Below, piece by piece: positions 33,459 to 41,478 of a DNA stretch of 64,000 nucleotides; position 1 is the first letter of the stretch; every line of letters begins with the position of its first letter. Source of the stretch: an uncultured Clostridia bacterium (GTDB lineage: Bacteria; Bacillota; Clostridia; Saccharofermentanales; Saccharofermentanaceae); NCBI GenBank assembly GCA_946407705.1, contig CAMJPC010000005.1, positions 59,725-123,724 of the forward strand, in the 5' to 3' direction. The notes under the pieces were generated by a model. That model was not told where the DNA came from, did not search any database, and saw nothing but the letters and a program-made list of their open reading frames with translations. A program made the position numbers and the translations under genes.

Positions 33459-34319
33459 ATGGCATACCCTTTGATGGAGCATCCGTCAGGAGACGAGTTT
33501 TTCTTTGACGGCGCTTTTTATAATGTCTGCTCGGATAAGGCTGAGGAGCTTTCCAAGCCGACCGATGACAGGACATATTACGAAACGGTAAGGATCAAGA
33601 GGGGAGTGCTTCTTTTCTTAGAAGATCATCTGGACAGGCTCGAGAAGTCCGTAATGGGTCTGGAGGCTTTCCCTGTTGATAAAGCCGACATTTCCGCTAA
33701 GGCTTATGCCTACTTAAAAGAACTCTGCTTCACGGAAGACGGCAATATCCGTATCGTACTTACTAAAGAACATCTTCTTATTCATCTTGTTGACGTTAAT
33801 GTACCCGATAAGGCTCTTTTCGAGACCGGCATCAACACGAGTCTTTTTGCTTGGGAGCGCCAGACCCCCAATCTCAAGATATTCAGGGGCGATTATAAGA
33901 ACGCCGTAAATCTCAAGTTCAAGACTGAGAATGCTCACGGCAAGCCTTTTGAACTGGTACTTGCCGATAATTCCGGAAAGCTTTATGAGGGTTCGATGTC
34001 CAATCTTTTCGTCATCATGAACGGCAAGGTGTATTCGGCTCCTGATGACAAGATACTTATCGGCATCACAAGAAGGCGCGTCATAGAAGCGCTCAAGAGA
34101 TCCGGTCTTGAACTTCAGACCGGAATGTTCACCATGGATGAATTGGTTAAGGGCAATGCGGCCATCTTTGTAAGCAGCACGCCTTTTGACATACTCCCGG
34201 TCACGTATATCGATGACCATACTTTTGATTCCGTAAACGATCCGCTCCTTAACATGATCTCCAAAGCTTATGCGGGTTATACGGAAGAATACATTGCTTC
34301 ACATTTGGAGGTGATATAA
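33459..34319 (+). CDS. Class IV PLP aminotransferase (branched-chain/D-amino acid/4-amino-4-deoxychorismate lyase fold)
   Basis: This 286-residue PLP enzyme of fold type IV has YYETVRIKRGVLLFLEDHLDRLEKS near the start, the Lys-containing RGDYKNAVNLKFKTENAHGKPFELVLAD segment, EGSMSNLFVIMNGKVYSAP and GITRRRVIEAL, then FVSSTPFDILPV. The family includes IlvE, D-alanine transaminase and PabC, and the substrate cannot be settled by eye. The N-terminal 25 residues are unlike IlvE. It ends at the base just before the htpG ATG, so htpG translation may be coupled to it. Confidence 0.85.
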   Translation: MAYPLMEHPSGDEFFFDGAFYNVCSDKAEELSKPTDDRTYYETVRIKRGVLLFLEDHLDRLEKSVMGLEAFPVDKADISAKAYAYLKELCFTEDGNIRIVLTKEHLLIHLVDVNVPDKALFETGINTSLFAWERQTPNLKIFRGDYKNAVNLKFKTENAHGKPFELVLADNSGKLYEGSMSNLFVIMNGKVYSAPDDKILIGITRRRVIEALKRSGLELQTGMFTMDELVKGNAAIFVSSTPFDILPVTYIDDHTFDSVNDPLLNMISKAYAGYTEEYIASHLEVI

Positions 34320-36248
34320 ATGGAAACAAAGAAGGGAAAGGTATCGGTAACAACCGAAAACATTTTTCCGGTAATCAGACAGTGGCTCTACGAGGATAAG
34401 GATATCTTCGTAAGAGAATTGGTATCCAACTGCGCGGATGCCATCTCAAAGCACAGAAGGCTCGCTGAACTCGGCAAGGCCGAAGCGGGCGCAGATCCCA
34501 AGGCTGATTACTCCATAAAGATCATTTACGATGACGACGCCAAGACGATCGCATTCTGCGACGACGGTATCGGAATGACCCAGGAGGAAGTAGAGAAGTA
34601 CATCAACCAGATCGCATTCTCCGGCGCTCTCGATTTCGTTACTAAATATCAGGAAGAATCAACAGATAAGTCCGGCATCATCGGACATTTCGGTCTCGGT
34701 TTTTATTCCGCATTCATGGTGGCCGATGAAGTTACGATCGAGACCAAGAGCTTTGTAGAAGGCTCTGAGGCAGTCACATGGAAGAGCGAAGACGGTATGG
34801 ATTATGAGATCACCGCTTCGGATAAGAAGGACAGGGGAACGGTTATCACATTGAAGCTCTCCGAGGATGCCGTTAAGATCTTCGATTCCGCCACGATCCG
34901 CATGACACTCCGCAAATACTGCTACTTTGCTCCTGCAGATATCTATTTCATCGATACAAAGGCTGATAGGCTCCATGAGGAAGCTGAAGCCAAGCGTAAG
35001 AAGGAAGCAGAGGAGAAGGGCGAAGAATATAAGGAAGAACCTGTTAAGAATCTTCCTGTCAACAATAAGAGCCCTCTTTGGACCAAAAAGCCATCCGAGT
35101 GCACCGAGGATGAGTATAAGTCCTTCTATCACAGCGTATTCAACGACGGCAGGGATCCTTTGTTCTGGATCCATCTCAACATGGATTATCCTTTCACTCT
35201 TCAGGGAATCCTTTATTTCCCAAAGACTGACAACGTTTATCAGTCTCTTGAAGGAAGGATCAAGATCTACAATCACCAGATCTTTGTCGCTGACAACATA
35301 GAAGAAATCATTCCTGATTTCCTCTTCCTGCTCCAGGGATGCCTTGACTGCTCTGATCTGCCGCTCAACGTTTCACGTTCCGCTTTGCAGCAGGATGAAT
35401 ATGTAAAGAAGCTTTCGGGACACATCATCAAGAAAGTTTCCGACAAGCTTAACGAACTTTTCAAGAAGCAGCGTGAGGATTACGAGAAGTACTGGTCCGA
35501 CATTTCCATCTTCGTTAAGTACGGCATGATGAAGGAAGAGAAGTTCTACGAGAAGGTTGAGGACATCTGCCTTTACAAGACCGTTGACGGTAAGTTTAAG
35601 ACTCTCGCTGAGCTCACTGAGGGCGATCACAAGGTCATCAGATACACGACCGATCCCAAGGCTCAGGCTGCTTATGTTGAGATGAGCAGGAAAGACGGTT
35701 TCGATGTTGTCGTGATGAACGAAGAGATCGACAACAACTTCATGTCTTTCCATGAATATAAAAAACCCGAAAACAGATTCCAGAGAGTCGATTCCGAACT
35801 TTCCGGCAAAGAGTCCGACGAGGAGACGAGGAACAAACTTAAAGATTTCTTCAGAGGCGCTTTGGGCAACGACAAGCTCAACGTTTTCGCCCAGCAGATG
35901 GGTGCTGATTCAATGCCTGCATTGATCAGAGAGGCTGAGCATAACCGCCGTATGAAGGAAATGCGCTCTCAGTATGAGAGAATGATGGCAATGAACAACA
36001 TGACTCCCGAAGAGATGGCTGACATGTTCCCTGATACCGAGGAACTGGTCATCAATACGGACAGCCCGCTTATCACAAAACTTGAGGCTCTCGAGTCACT
36101 TGGTACAAAGAAGGAAGAAGCTGACCGCCTAGCGCGTCATATCTACGATCAGGCTAAGCTTGCTCACGGTTCTTTAGACAGCGAAGGACTTGAGCGCTTC
36201 CTTAAGTACAATACAGAACTGCTTGCAAAAAGTGCCGATAACATTTAA
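34320..36248 (+). CDS. htpG: Molecular chaperone HtpG (Hsp90)
   Basis: This 642-residue bacterial Hsp90 has the GHKL ATP-binding domain with ELVSNCADAISKHR, DDGIGMT and GHFGLGFYSAFMVADEV, a charged linker (about 218-245, rich in E and K), the middle domain with LPLNVSRSALQQD, and a C-terminal dimerisation part. The charged linker EAEAKRKKEAEEKGEEYKEE is of ordinary length. It follows the aminotransferase stop with no gap and has no CIRCE site, so it is not under the same control as groESL. Confidence 0.96.
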   Translation: METKKGKVSVTTENIFPVIRQWLYEDKDIFVRELVSNCADAISKHRRLAELGKAEAGADPKADYSIKIIYDDDAKTIAFCDDGIGMTQEEVEKYINQIAFSGALDFVTKYQEESTDKSGIIGHFGLGFYSAFMVADEVTIETKSFVEGSEAVTWKSEDGMDYEITASDKKDRGTVITLKLSEDAVKIFDSATIRMTLRKYCYFAPADIYFIDTKADRLHEEAEAKRKKEAEEKGEEYKEEPVKNLPVNNKSPLWTKKPSECTEDEYKSFYHSVFNDGRDPLFWIHLNMDYPFTLQGILYFPKTDNVYQSLEGRIKIYNHQIFVADNIEEIIPDFLFLLQGCLDCSDLPLNVSRSALQQDEYVKKLSGHIIKKVSDKLNELFKKQREDYEKYWSDISIFVKYGMMKEEKFYEKVEDICLYKTVDGKFKTLAELTEGDHKVIRYTTDPKAQAAYVEMSRKDGFDVVVMNEEIDNNFMSFHEYKKPENRFQRVDSELSGKESDEETRNKLKDFFRGALGNDKLNVFAQQMGADSMPALIREAEHNRRMKEMRSQYERMMAMNNMTPEEMADMFPDTEELVINTDSPLITKLEALESLGTKKEEADRLARHIYDQAKLAHGSLDSEGLERFLKYNTELLAKSADNI

Positions 36249-36263
36249 TAAAGGAGAATTCCA

Positions 36264-39200
36264 ATGAACGAGAACGACGTCAGAAGAGTCCTGTCAGAGA
36301 AAAAAGAAGGTTATAACGTTGAAGCGGGCGGAATCCTGCACGACGTAAAGTTTGATCTTGAATGCTCAGGCGTTACGAGTGTCCGCGTCATCAACCGTTA
36401 TGACGTATCCGGAATCACTGATGAAGAGTATGAGAAGGCTAAAACGGTCGTTTTCAGCGAACCTCCTGTTGATACCGTTTCGGATGAGACTGTAGATCTT
36501 TCCGGTGCCGCATATGTTCTCATTATCGAGTCACTTCCCGGCCAGTACGACCAGAGGGCAGACTCTGCAGCTCAGTGCATCCAGTTCCTTACCCAAAAGG
36601 AGAGACCTCTTGTTAAATGCGCAAGGATCGTAGCTTTCTACGGCACTGTTTCAGAAGATGATAAAGAGAAGATCAAGGGATATCTCATCAACCCCGTTGA
36701 GGCAAGGGAAGCTTCAGCTAAGAAGCCAGAGACTCTCGTAGACAGATATGACATCCCTACGACCGTAAAGACGATCAACGGCTTTACAACGATGGATGAA
36801 ACGGAACTCAAGGCACTGAGGGACGGCATGGGACTTGCCATGAGCTTTGAAGACGTCAAGTTCGTTCAGGATTTCTTCAAGGAGCAGGGAAGAGAACCCA
36901 CAGTTACCGAGATCAGGGTACTTGATACATATTGGTCGGATCACTGCCGTCATACAACATTCCTTACACAGCTCACAGACGTTAAATTCGACGGTGACGA
37001 TGAGCTTACGGAAGAGATCAAAAAGACATACGCTGATTATCTTTCAAACCGTGAGGAGGTGTATGGCGAGAGAATATCCAAGAAGCCTGTCTGCCTCATG
37101 GATCTTGCAACACTCGCTGCTAAGAAACTTAAGAAAGACGGAAAGCTTGCTGACCTTGACGAGTCCGAAGAGATCAATGCGTGCTCCATCAAAGTGAAGA
37201 TCGAAGTCGACGGCAAGGAAGAAGACTACATCTTCATGTTCAAGAACGAGACACATAACCATCCTACGGAGATCGAGCCTTTCGGCGGTGCCGCTACATG
37301 CTTGGGCGGAGCCATCAGAGATCCGCTTTCCGGAAGATCTTATGTATATCAGGCAATGCGTGTTACAGGTGCGGGTGACCCGACGGTACCCGTATCACTT
37401 ACACTCAAGGGTAAGCTCTCACAGAAAAAGCTTGTCAGAACAGCCGCCGCAGGTTATTCCTCATATGGTAACCAGATAGGTCTTGCAACAGGTCAGGTTG
37501 ATGAGCTCTATCACCCCGGTTATGTTGCTAAACGTATGGAGATCGGTGCCGTCGTAGGTGCTGCTCCCGCTTACAATATCGTACGTGAGCGCCCCGCTGC
37601 AGGCGACATCGTAGTTCTCCTCGGCGGAAGAACCGGCCGTGACGGTATCGGCGGTGCTACAGGTTCATCCAAGGCTCACGATACAAAGTCTGTCATCACA
37701 TGCGGTTCTGAGGTCCAGAAGGGTAATCCTCCGACTGAAAGAAAGCTTCAGAGACTCTTCAGATATCCGGAAGTCACAAGACTCATTATCAGATGTAACG
37801 ATTTCGGTGCAGGCGGTGTCTCCGTTGCCATCGGTGAGCTTGCTGCAGGTCTTAGGATCAATCTTGATGCCGTTCCCAAGAAGTATGAGGGCCTTGACGG
37901 TACTGAGATCGCCATTTCCGAGTCTCAGGAGAGAATGGCTGTCGTCGTTCATCCCGCTGACCTTGATAAGTTCATGGCTGCCGCTGAGAAGGAAAACCTT
38001 GAGGCTACAGTAGTTGCCGAGGTTACCGAAGAACCTTCCATGAAGATGATCTGGAACGGCAACACGATCGTTGACCTGCCGCGTTCTTTCATCGATACAA
38101 ACGGTGCAAGCCAGTTTACCGAAGCAGTCGTTAAGCCTTCTGAGGGTGAGGTTTATCTCGATAAGAAGGCTGACGGCGTAGTTGACGGAGATTTCGCAAA
38201 GTCTCTCAAAGCAACTCTTAATTCACTTGACGGCTGCTCACGTAAGGGCCTTATCCAGAGATTCGACTCTTCGATCGGTGCTGCCACAGTCCTCATGCCT
38301 TACGGCGGAAAGATGCAGGATTCACCTGAGGAAGGTATGGCATGCAAGATCCCGCTCGATAAGGGTTATACAAAAGACTGCTCCGTAATGGCTTATGGCT
38401 TTGATCCTTATTTCACTGAGTGGAGCCCGTTTGCAGGTTCATATCACGCAGTTGTAGAGAGTTTGCTCAAGCTCCTCGCTATGGGCTGCGATCCTTCAAA
38501 GGCAAGACTCACATTCCAGGAATATTTCGAGAGAATGGGTGAGCCTTCAACATGGGGCAAGCCGCTTTCAGCGCTCCTCGGTGCTTACAGGGCACAGCTC
38601 GATTACGGTACTGCTGCCATCGGCGGTAAGGACTCCATGAGCGGAACATTCAACGACATCCACGTTCCTCCGACGCTCGTAAGCTTTGCAGTAGGAATGT
38701 CAAAGTCTGATAAGATCATCTCCGCAACGCTCAAGAGCGCAGGTCAGAGACTCTACATGCTCTCATGCGCAAGAAACGGCATGGGCTTCTACAAGAAAGA
38801 TCATGTCTTAAGAGTATTCAAGTCCGTTAAGGAGCTCCAGGACAGAGGACAGGTACAGAATGCTGCCGTCGTTAAGTCTGCAGGTCTTGCATCAAGAGTC
38901 GCTGCAATGTGCTTCGGTAACGAGCTTGGTTTCGAGTTCTCCGACAAGCTCACGTTCGATGATCTCTTCTCAAGAAAGATGGGTACGATCATCGTAGCCA
39001 TTCCTAACGATTCCAACGCTATCGACAAAGTCGAGATGGCTGGCGGTAAGTTCGTCGGTATCACCAACGATTCCGGCAAGTTCAGCTGGAACGGCGCTTC
39101 TCTTGATTTCGCTGATGCACTTGAAGCTTATGAAGGAAAGCTCGAAAGGATCTTCCCGACAAAGGCTGCTGATGCTCAGATGCCTCTTGAGATCAAGGAA

Positions 39201-40049
39201 TTCACGACAGATAAGACATTCAAGGCTGCTCCCGGTATTCTCAAGGGTGCCAAGCCGAAGGTCGTTATTCCCGTATTCCCGGGTACAAACTGCGAGATCG
39301 ATTCTGCAAGAGCTTTCGAGAGAGCAGGCGCAGAGGCTGAGGTTTTCGTTATCAGGAACAGAAACCAGAACGACATCAACGAGTCATTCGCTGAGCTCGC
39401 AGCAAAGATTAAACAGGCTAACATCGTAATGATCCCCGGCGGTTTCTCCGCAGGTGACGAACCTGAAGGATCAGGCAAGTTCATTACCGCTTCATTCAGG
39501 AACAGCGCTCTTGCTGATTCTGTCACTGACCTCCTCCAGAACAGGGACGGTCTCATGCTCGGTATCTGCAACGGATTCCAGGCTTTGATCAAGCTGGGTC
39601 TTGTACCTTTTGGTGAGATCAAGGATCTTACAGCTGATTCTCCGACGCTGACATTCAACAATATCGGCCGTCACCAGAACAAGTATGTCGCTACCAAGAT
39701 CATGAGCAACAACAGCCCCTGGCTTGCAGGCGTAAAGACCGGTGAGATCTATGAGATCCCGGTCTCTCACGGTGAAGGTAAGATCGCATGCAGCACCGAG
39801 CTCGTTGAAAAGCTCGCAAAGAACGGTCAGATCGCAACATGTTACGTTGACTACAACGGCGTTGCCGCTAAGGATACACAGTTCAATCCTAACGGCTCTG
39901 TCTGCGCGATCGAAGGTATCCTTTCACCTGACGGAAGGGTATTCGGTAAGATGGGACACTCAGAAAGATACGATATCGATCTGTGCTCCAACATCCCGGG
40001 CCCTAAGGATCAGAAACTCTTTGAATCAGGTGTTAAGTACTTCCTCTGA
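36264..40049 (+). CDS. purL: Phosphoribosylformylglycinamidine synthase, fused PurL-PurQ form
   Basis: This 1261-residue enzyme makes FGAM from FGAR, glutamine and ATP in purine synthesis. An N-terminal PurS-like part and linker (about 1-200) lead into VLDTYWSDHCRHTTF. The first ATP site contains HNHPTEIEPFGGAATCLGGAIRD. A second AIRS-like half follows, then a class I glutamine amidotransferase domain (about 990-1261) with nucleophile C1102 in GICNGFQ and the SHGEGK histidine. The long fused form is found in many Clostridia and in Proteobacteria, while Bacillus has separate purS, purQ and purL. AAAGGAGA precedes the ATG. It overlaps rsmA by 1 base. No other pur genes are in the window, so it is separated from a pur operon. 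Confidence 0.97.
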   Translation: MNENDVRRVLSEKKEGYNVEAGGILHDVKFDLECSGVTSVRVINRYDVSGITDEEYEKAKTVVFSEPPVDTVSDETVDLSGAAYVLIIESLPGQYDQRADSAAQCIQFLTQKERPLVKCARIVAFYGTVSEDDKEKIKGYLINPVEAREASAKKPETLVDRYDIPTTVKTINGFTTMDETELKALRDGMGLAMSFEDVKFVQDFFKEQGREPTVTEIRVLDTYWSDHCRHTTFLTQLTDVKFDGDDELTEEIKKTYADYLSNREEVYGERISKKPVCLMDLATLAAKKLKKDGKLADLDESEEINACSIKVKIEVDGKEEDYIFMFKNETHNHPTEIEPFGGAATCLGGAIRDPLSGRSYVYQAMRVTGAGDPTVPVSLTLKGKLSQKKLVRTAAAGYSSYGNQIGLATGQVDELYHPGYVAKRMEIGAVVGAAPAYNIVRERPAAGDIVVLLGGRTGRDGIGGATGSSKAHDTKSVITCGSEVQKGNPPTERKLQRLFRYPEVTRLIIRCNDFGAGGVSVAIGELAAGLRINLDAVPKKYEGLDGTEIAISESQERMAVVVHPADLDKFMAAAEKENLEATVVAEVTEEPSMKMIWNGNTIVDLPRSFIDTNGASQFTEAVVKPSEGEVYLDKKADGVVDGDFAKSLKATLNSLDGCSRKGLIQRFDSSIGAATVLMPYGGKMQDSPEEGMACKIPLDKGYTKDCSVMAYGFDPYFTEWSPFAGSYHAVVESLLKLLAMGCDPSKARLTFQEYFERMGEPSTWGKPLSALLGAYRAQLDYGTAAIGGKDSMSGTFNDIHVPPTLVSFAVGMSKSDKIISATLKSAGQRLYMLSCARNGMGFYKKDHVLRVFKSVKELQDRGQVQNAAVVKSAGLASRVAAMCFGNELGFEFSDKLTFDDLFSRKMGTIIVAIPNDSNAIDKVEMAGGKFVGITNDSGKFSWNGASLDFADALEAYEGKLERIFPTKAADAQMPLEIKEFTTDKTFKAAPGILKGAKPKVVIPVFPGTNCEIDSARAFERAGAEAEVFVIRNRNQNDINESFAELAAKIKQANIVMIPGGFSAGDEPEGSGKFITASFRNSALADSVTDLLQNRDGLMLGICNGFQALIKLGLVPFGEIKDLTADSPTLTFNNIGRHQNKYVATKIMSNNSPWLAGVKTGEIYEIPVSHGEGKIACSTELVEKLAKNGQIATCYVDYNGVAAKDTQFNPNGSVCAIEGILSPDGRVFGKMGHSERYDIDLCSNIPGPKDQKLFESGVKYFL

Positions 40050-40837
40050 TGAACAGGGAAAAAGTCTTACAGATAATTAAGGAAAACAATATTCTGCCTG
40101 AAGCCGGCTTCGGGCAGAATTTCCTTTGTGATGACCAGATTATCGAAGGCATTATCGAAGCTGCTGGTATCAAACCAGGTGATACGGTTCTTGAGATCGG
40201 TCCCGGTATCGGTGCGCTTACCGAAAAACTGTCCGGAATGGATATAGATCTTAAATGCGTTGAGATCGACAAAAGGCTCGTAAGTTATCTGAGAAGTACT
40301 TATCCCGACATAGAGATAATCGATTCGGATTTCCTTAAACTTAAGGATTACGGAGCCGAAAAGGTCGACGTTGTTATCTCCAATCTGCCGTATTACATCA
40401 TGACCGACATCATGATGAAGGTCTTTGAAGAAGCAGTAAACGCAAGAACGATCGTCTTTATGGTTGAAGAAGCAGCTTTAGACCGTATATTATGCGAATC
40501 TTCCACCAAGAGTTACGGCCCTTTGGCAGTAGTGTCAGAGCTCTACGGTGCTATACAGGTCGTATCCAAAGTTCCCGGTACAAGCTTTGTTCCACAGCCC
40601 AGGACGACATCTGCGGTAATCAGCTTCAGATGCAGCGATAACAGGCCTGACAAAGAACTCATAGCTTTTATCAAGAAGTGTTTTATGCAGAGAAGAAAGA
40701 CTCTGGCAAACAACCTTAAAGGCTGTGACAAGGAAAAGCTTGATAATTGGGTCAAAGAGAACTTCATTACGGAAAGTATCAGGGCAGAGGCATTGGAGCC
40801 TTGTGACTTCAGAGCGCTTTATAATGCTTTAAAATAA
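40049..40837 (+). CDS. rsmA: 16S rRNA dimethyladenosine transferase RsmA/KsgA
   Basis: This 262-residue SAM methyltransferase dimethylates A1518 and A1519 of 16S rRNA. It shows FGQNFLCDDQIIEGIIEAAG, SAM motif LEIGPGIGALTE (about 49-60), and catalytic NLPYYI. The C-terminal RNA-binding end contains CFMQRRKTLANNL. The ATG shares its A with the purL stop (TGATG), indicating coupled translation. It is full length. Confidence 0.96.
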   Translation: MNREKVLQIIKENNILPEAGFGQNFLCDDQIIEGIIEAAGIKPGDTVLEIGPGIGALTEKLSGMDIDLKCVEIDKRLVSYLRSTYPDIEIIDSDFLKLKDYGAEKVDVVISNLPYYIMTDIMMKVFEEAVNARTIVFMVEEAALDRILCESSTKSYGPLAVVSELYGAIQVVSKVPGTSFVPQPRTTSAVISFRCSDNRPDKELIAFIKKCFMQRRKTLANNLKGCDKEKLDNWVKENFITESIRAEALEPCDFRALYNALK

Positions 40838-40839
40838 AA

Positions 40840-40848
40840 TGTTATAAT
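40840..40848 (+). promoter_or_regulatory. Extended -10 before the zapA-like gene
   Basis: TGTTATAAT is an extended -10 with a perfect TATAAT (40843-40848), 42 bases before the next ATG and just past the rsmA stop. No clear -35 is present. It suggests an internal start within the long plus-strand run. Confidence 0.55.
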
Positions 40849-40890
40849 ATATTGTTAAGACCAGCATAACGCAATTAGAGGAATAATCTT

Positions 40891-41478
40891 ATGAGAAAAT
40901 CTAACTCGAGCATCCTTGGTAAGTATTCTGACGGTTCCTACAAGAAGAAGGGGACCAAAGATTCAGGCCTTGTCGAATACAGGCAGCTTTATAAGGGCGA
41001 GATTAAAGCAAAGACTGTTACCGAGAAGAAAGTCCAGACGCTCGAGGATAAGATCGCTGCGCGTGATTACCGCGCAAACGATGATAAGAAGAAGGATGAG
41101 GAGAGTGCCCAGATAACGATCGGCGGCGTTTCTTACATCGTAAGAAGTGAGGACGCATCTCCCGACAGGATCCGCAAGGTTGGTGACCTCGCAGATGAGA
41201 TCTATAAGGAAACACGCGAAAACAATCCTTACATAGCTTCTTTGAAGACAGCCGTAATGTCACTCTTTGAGGCTTGCGACAGGCTCATTACGTTAAGAGC
41301 AGAGAACAATGCACTCAAGACAGAACTGATGTATTACAAACAGAAGGATAAGCTTGCCGAGGAAAATGATAAGAACAAGCCCGAGCCCACGCCCATGGAG
41401 AAGCTTGCCAGTTCATCATCAAACATCGGTAAGAGCATTTTATTTTCGCACATAAAAGACAATGAGAAAAAAGATTGA
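40891..41478 (+). CDS. zapA: ZapA-family cell division protein with N-terminal extension
   Basis: This is a 195-residue protein. The ZapA domain is about residues 72-155: AQITIGGVSYIVRSEDASPDRIRKVGDLADEIYKET, then SLKTAVMSLFEACDRL and a coiled-coil LRAENNALKTELMYYKQKD. ZapA binds FtsZ and stabilises the Z-ring. The first 70 residues form a basic, low-complexity extension (KYSDGSYKKKGTKDSG, EIKAKTVTEKKVQ) that usual ZapA proteins of about 90-100 residues lack. The C-terminal 40 residues are also extra. An AGAGGA site precedes the ATG. It overlaps the U32 peptidase gene by 17 bases, a linkage of zapA and U32 seen in several Firmicutes. Confidence 0.8.
   Translation: MRKSNSSILGKYSDGSYKKKGTKDSGLVEYRQLYKGEIKAKTVTEKKVQTLEDKIAARDYRANDDKKKDEESAQITIGGVSYIVRSEDASPDRIRKVGDLADEIYKETRENNPYIASLKTAVMSLFEACDRLITLRAENNALKTELMYYKQKDKLAEENDKNKPEPTPMEKLASSSSNIGKSILFSHIKDNEKKD

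Noticed and set aside
34659..35276. 205-codon minus-strand open frame inside htpG
   Set aside because: Shadow of htpG, with no ribosome site or known fold.
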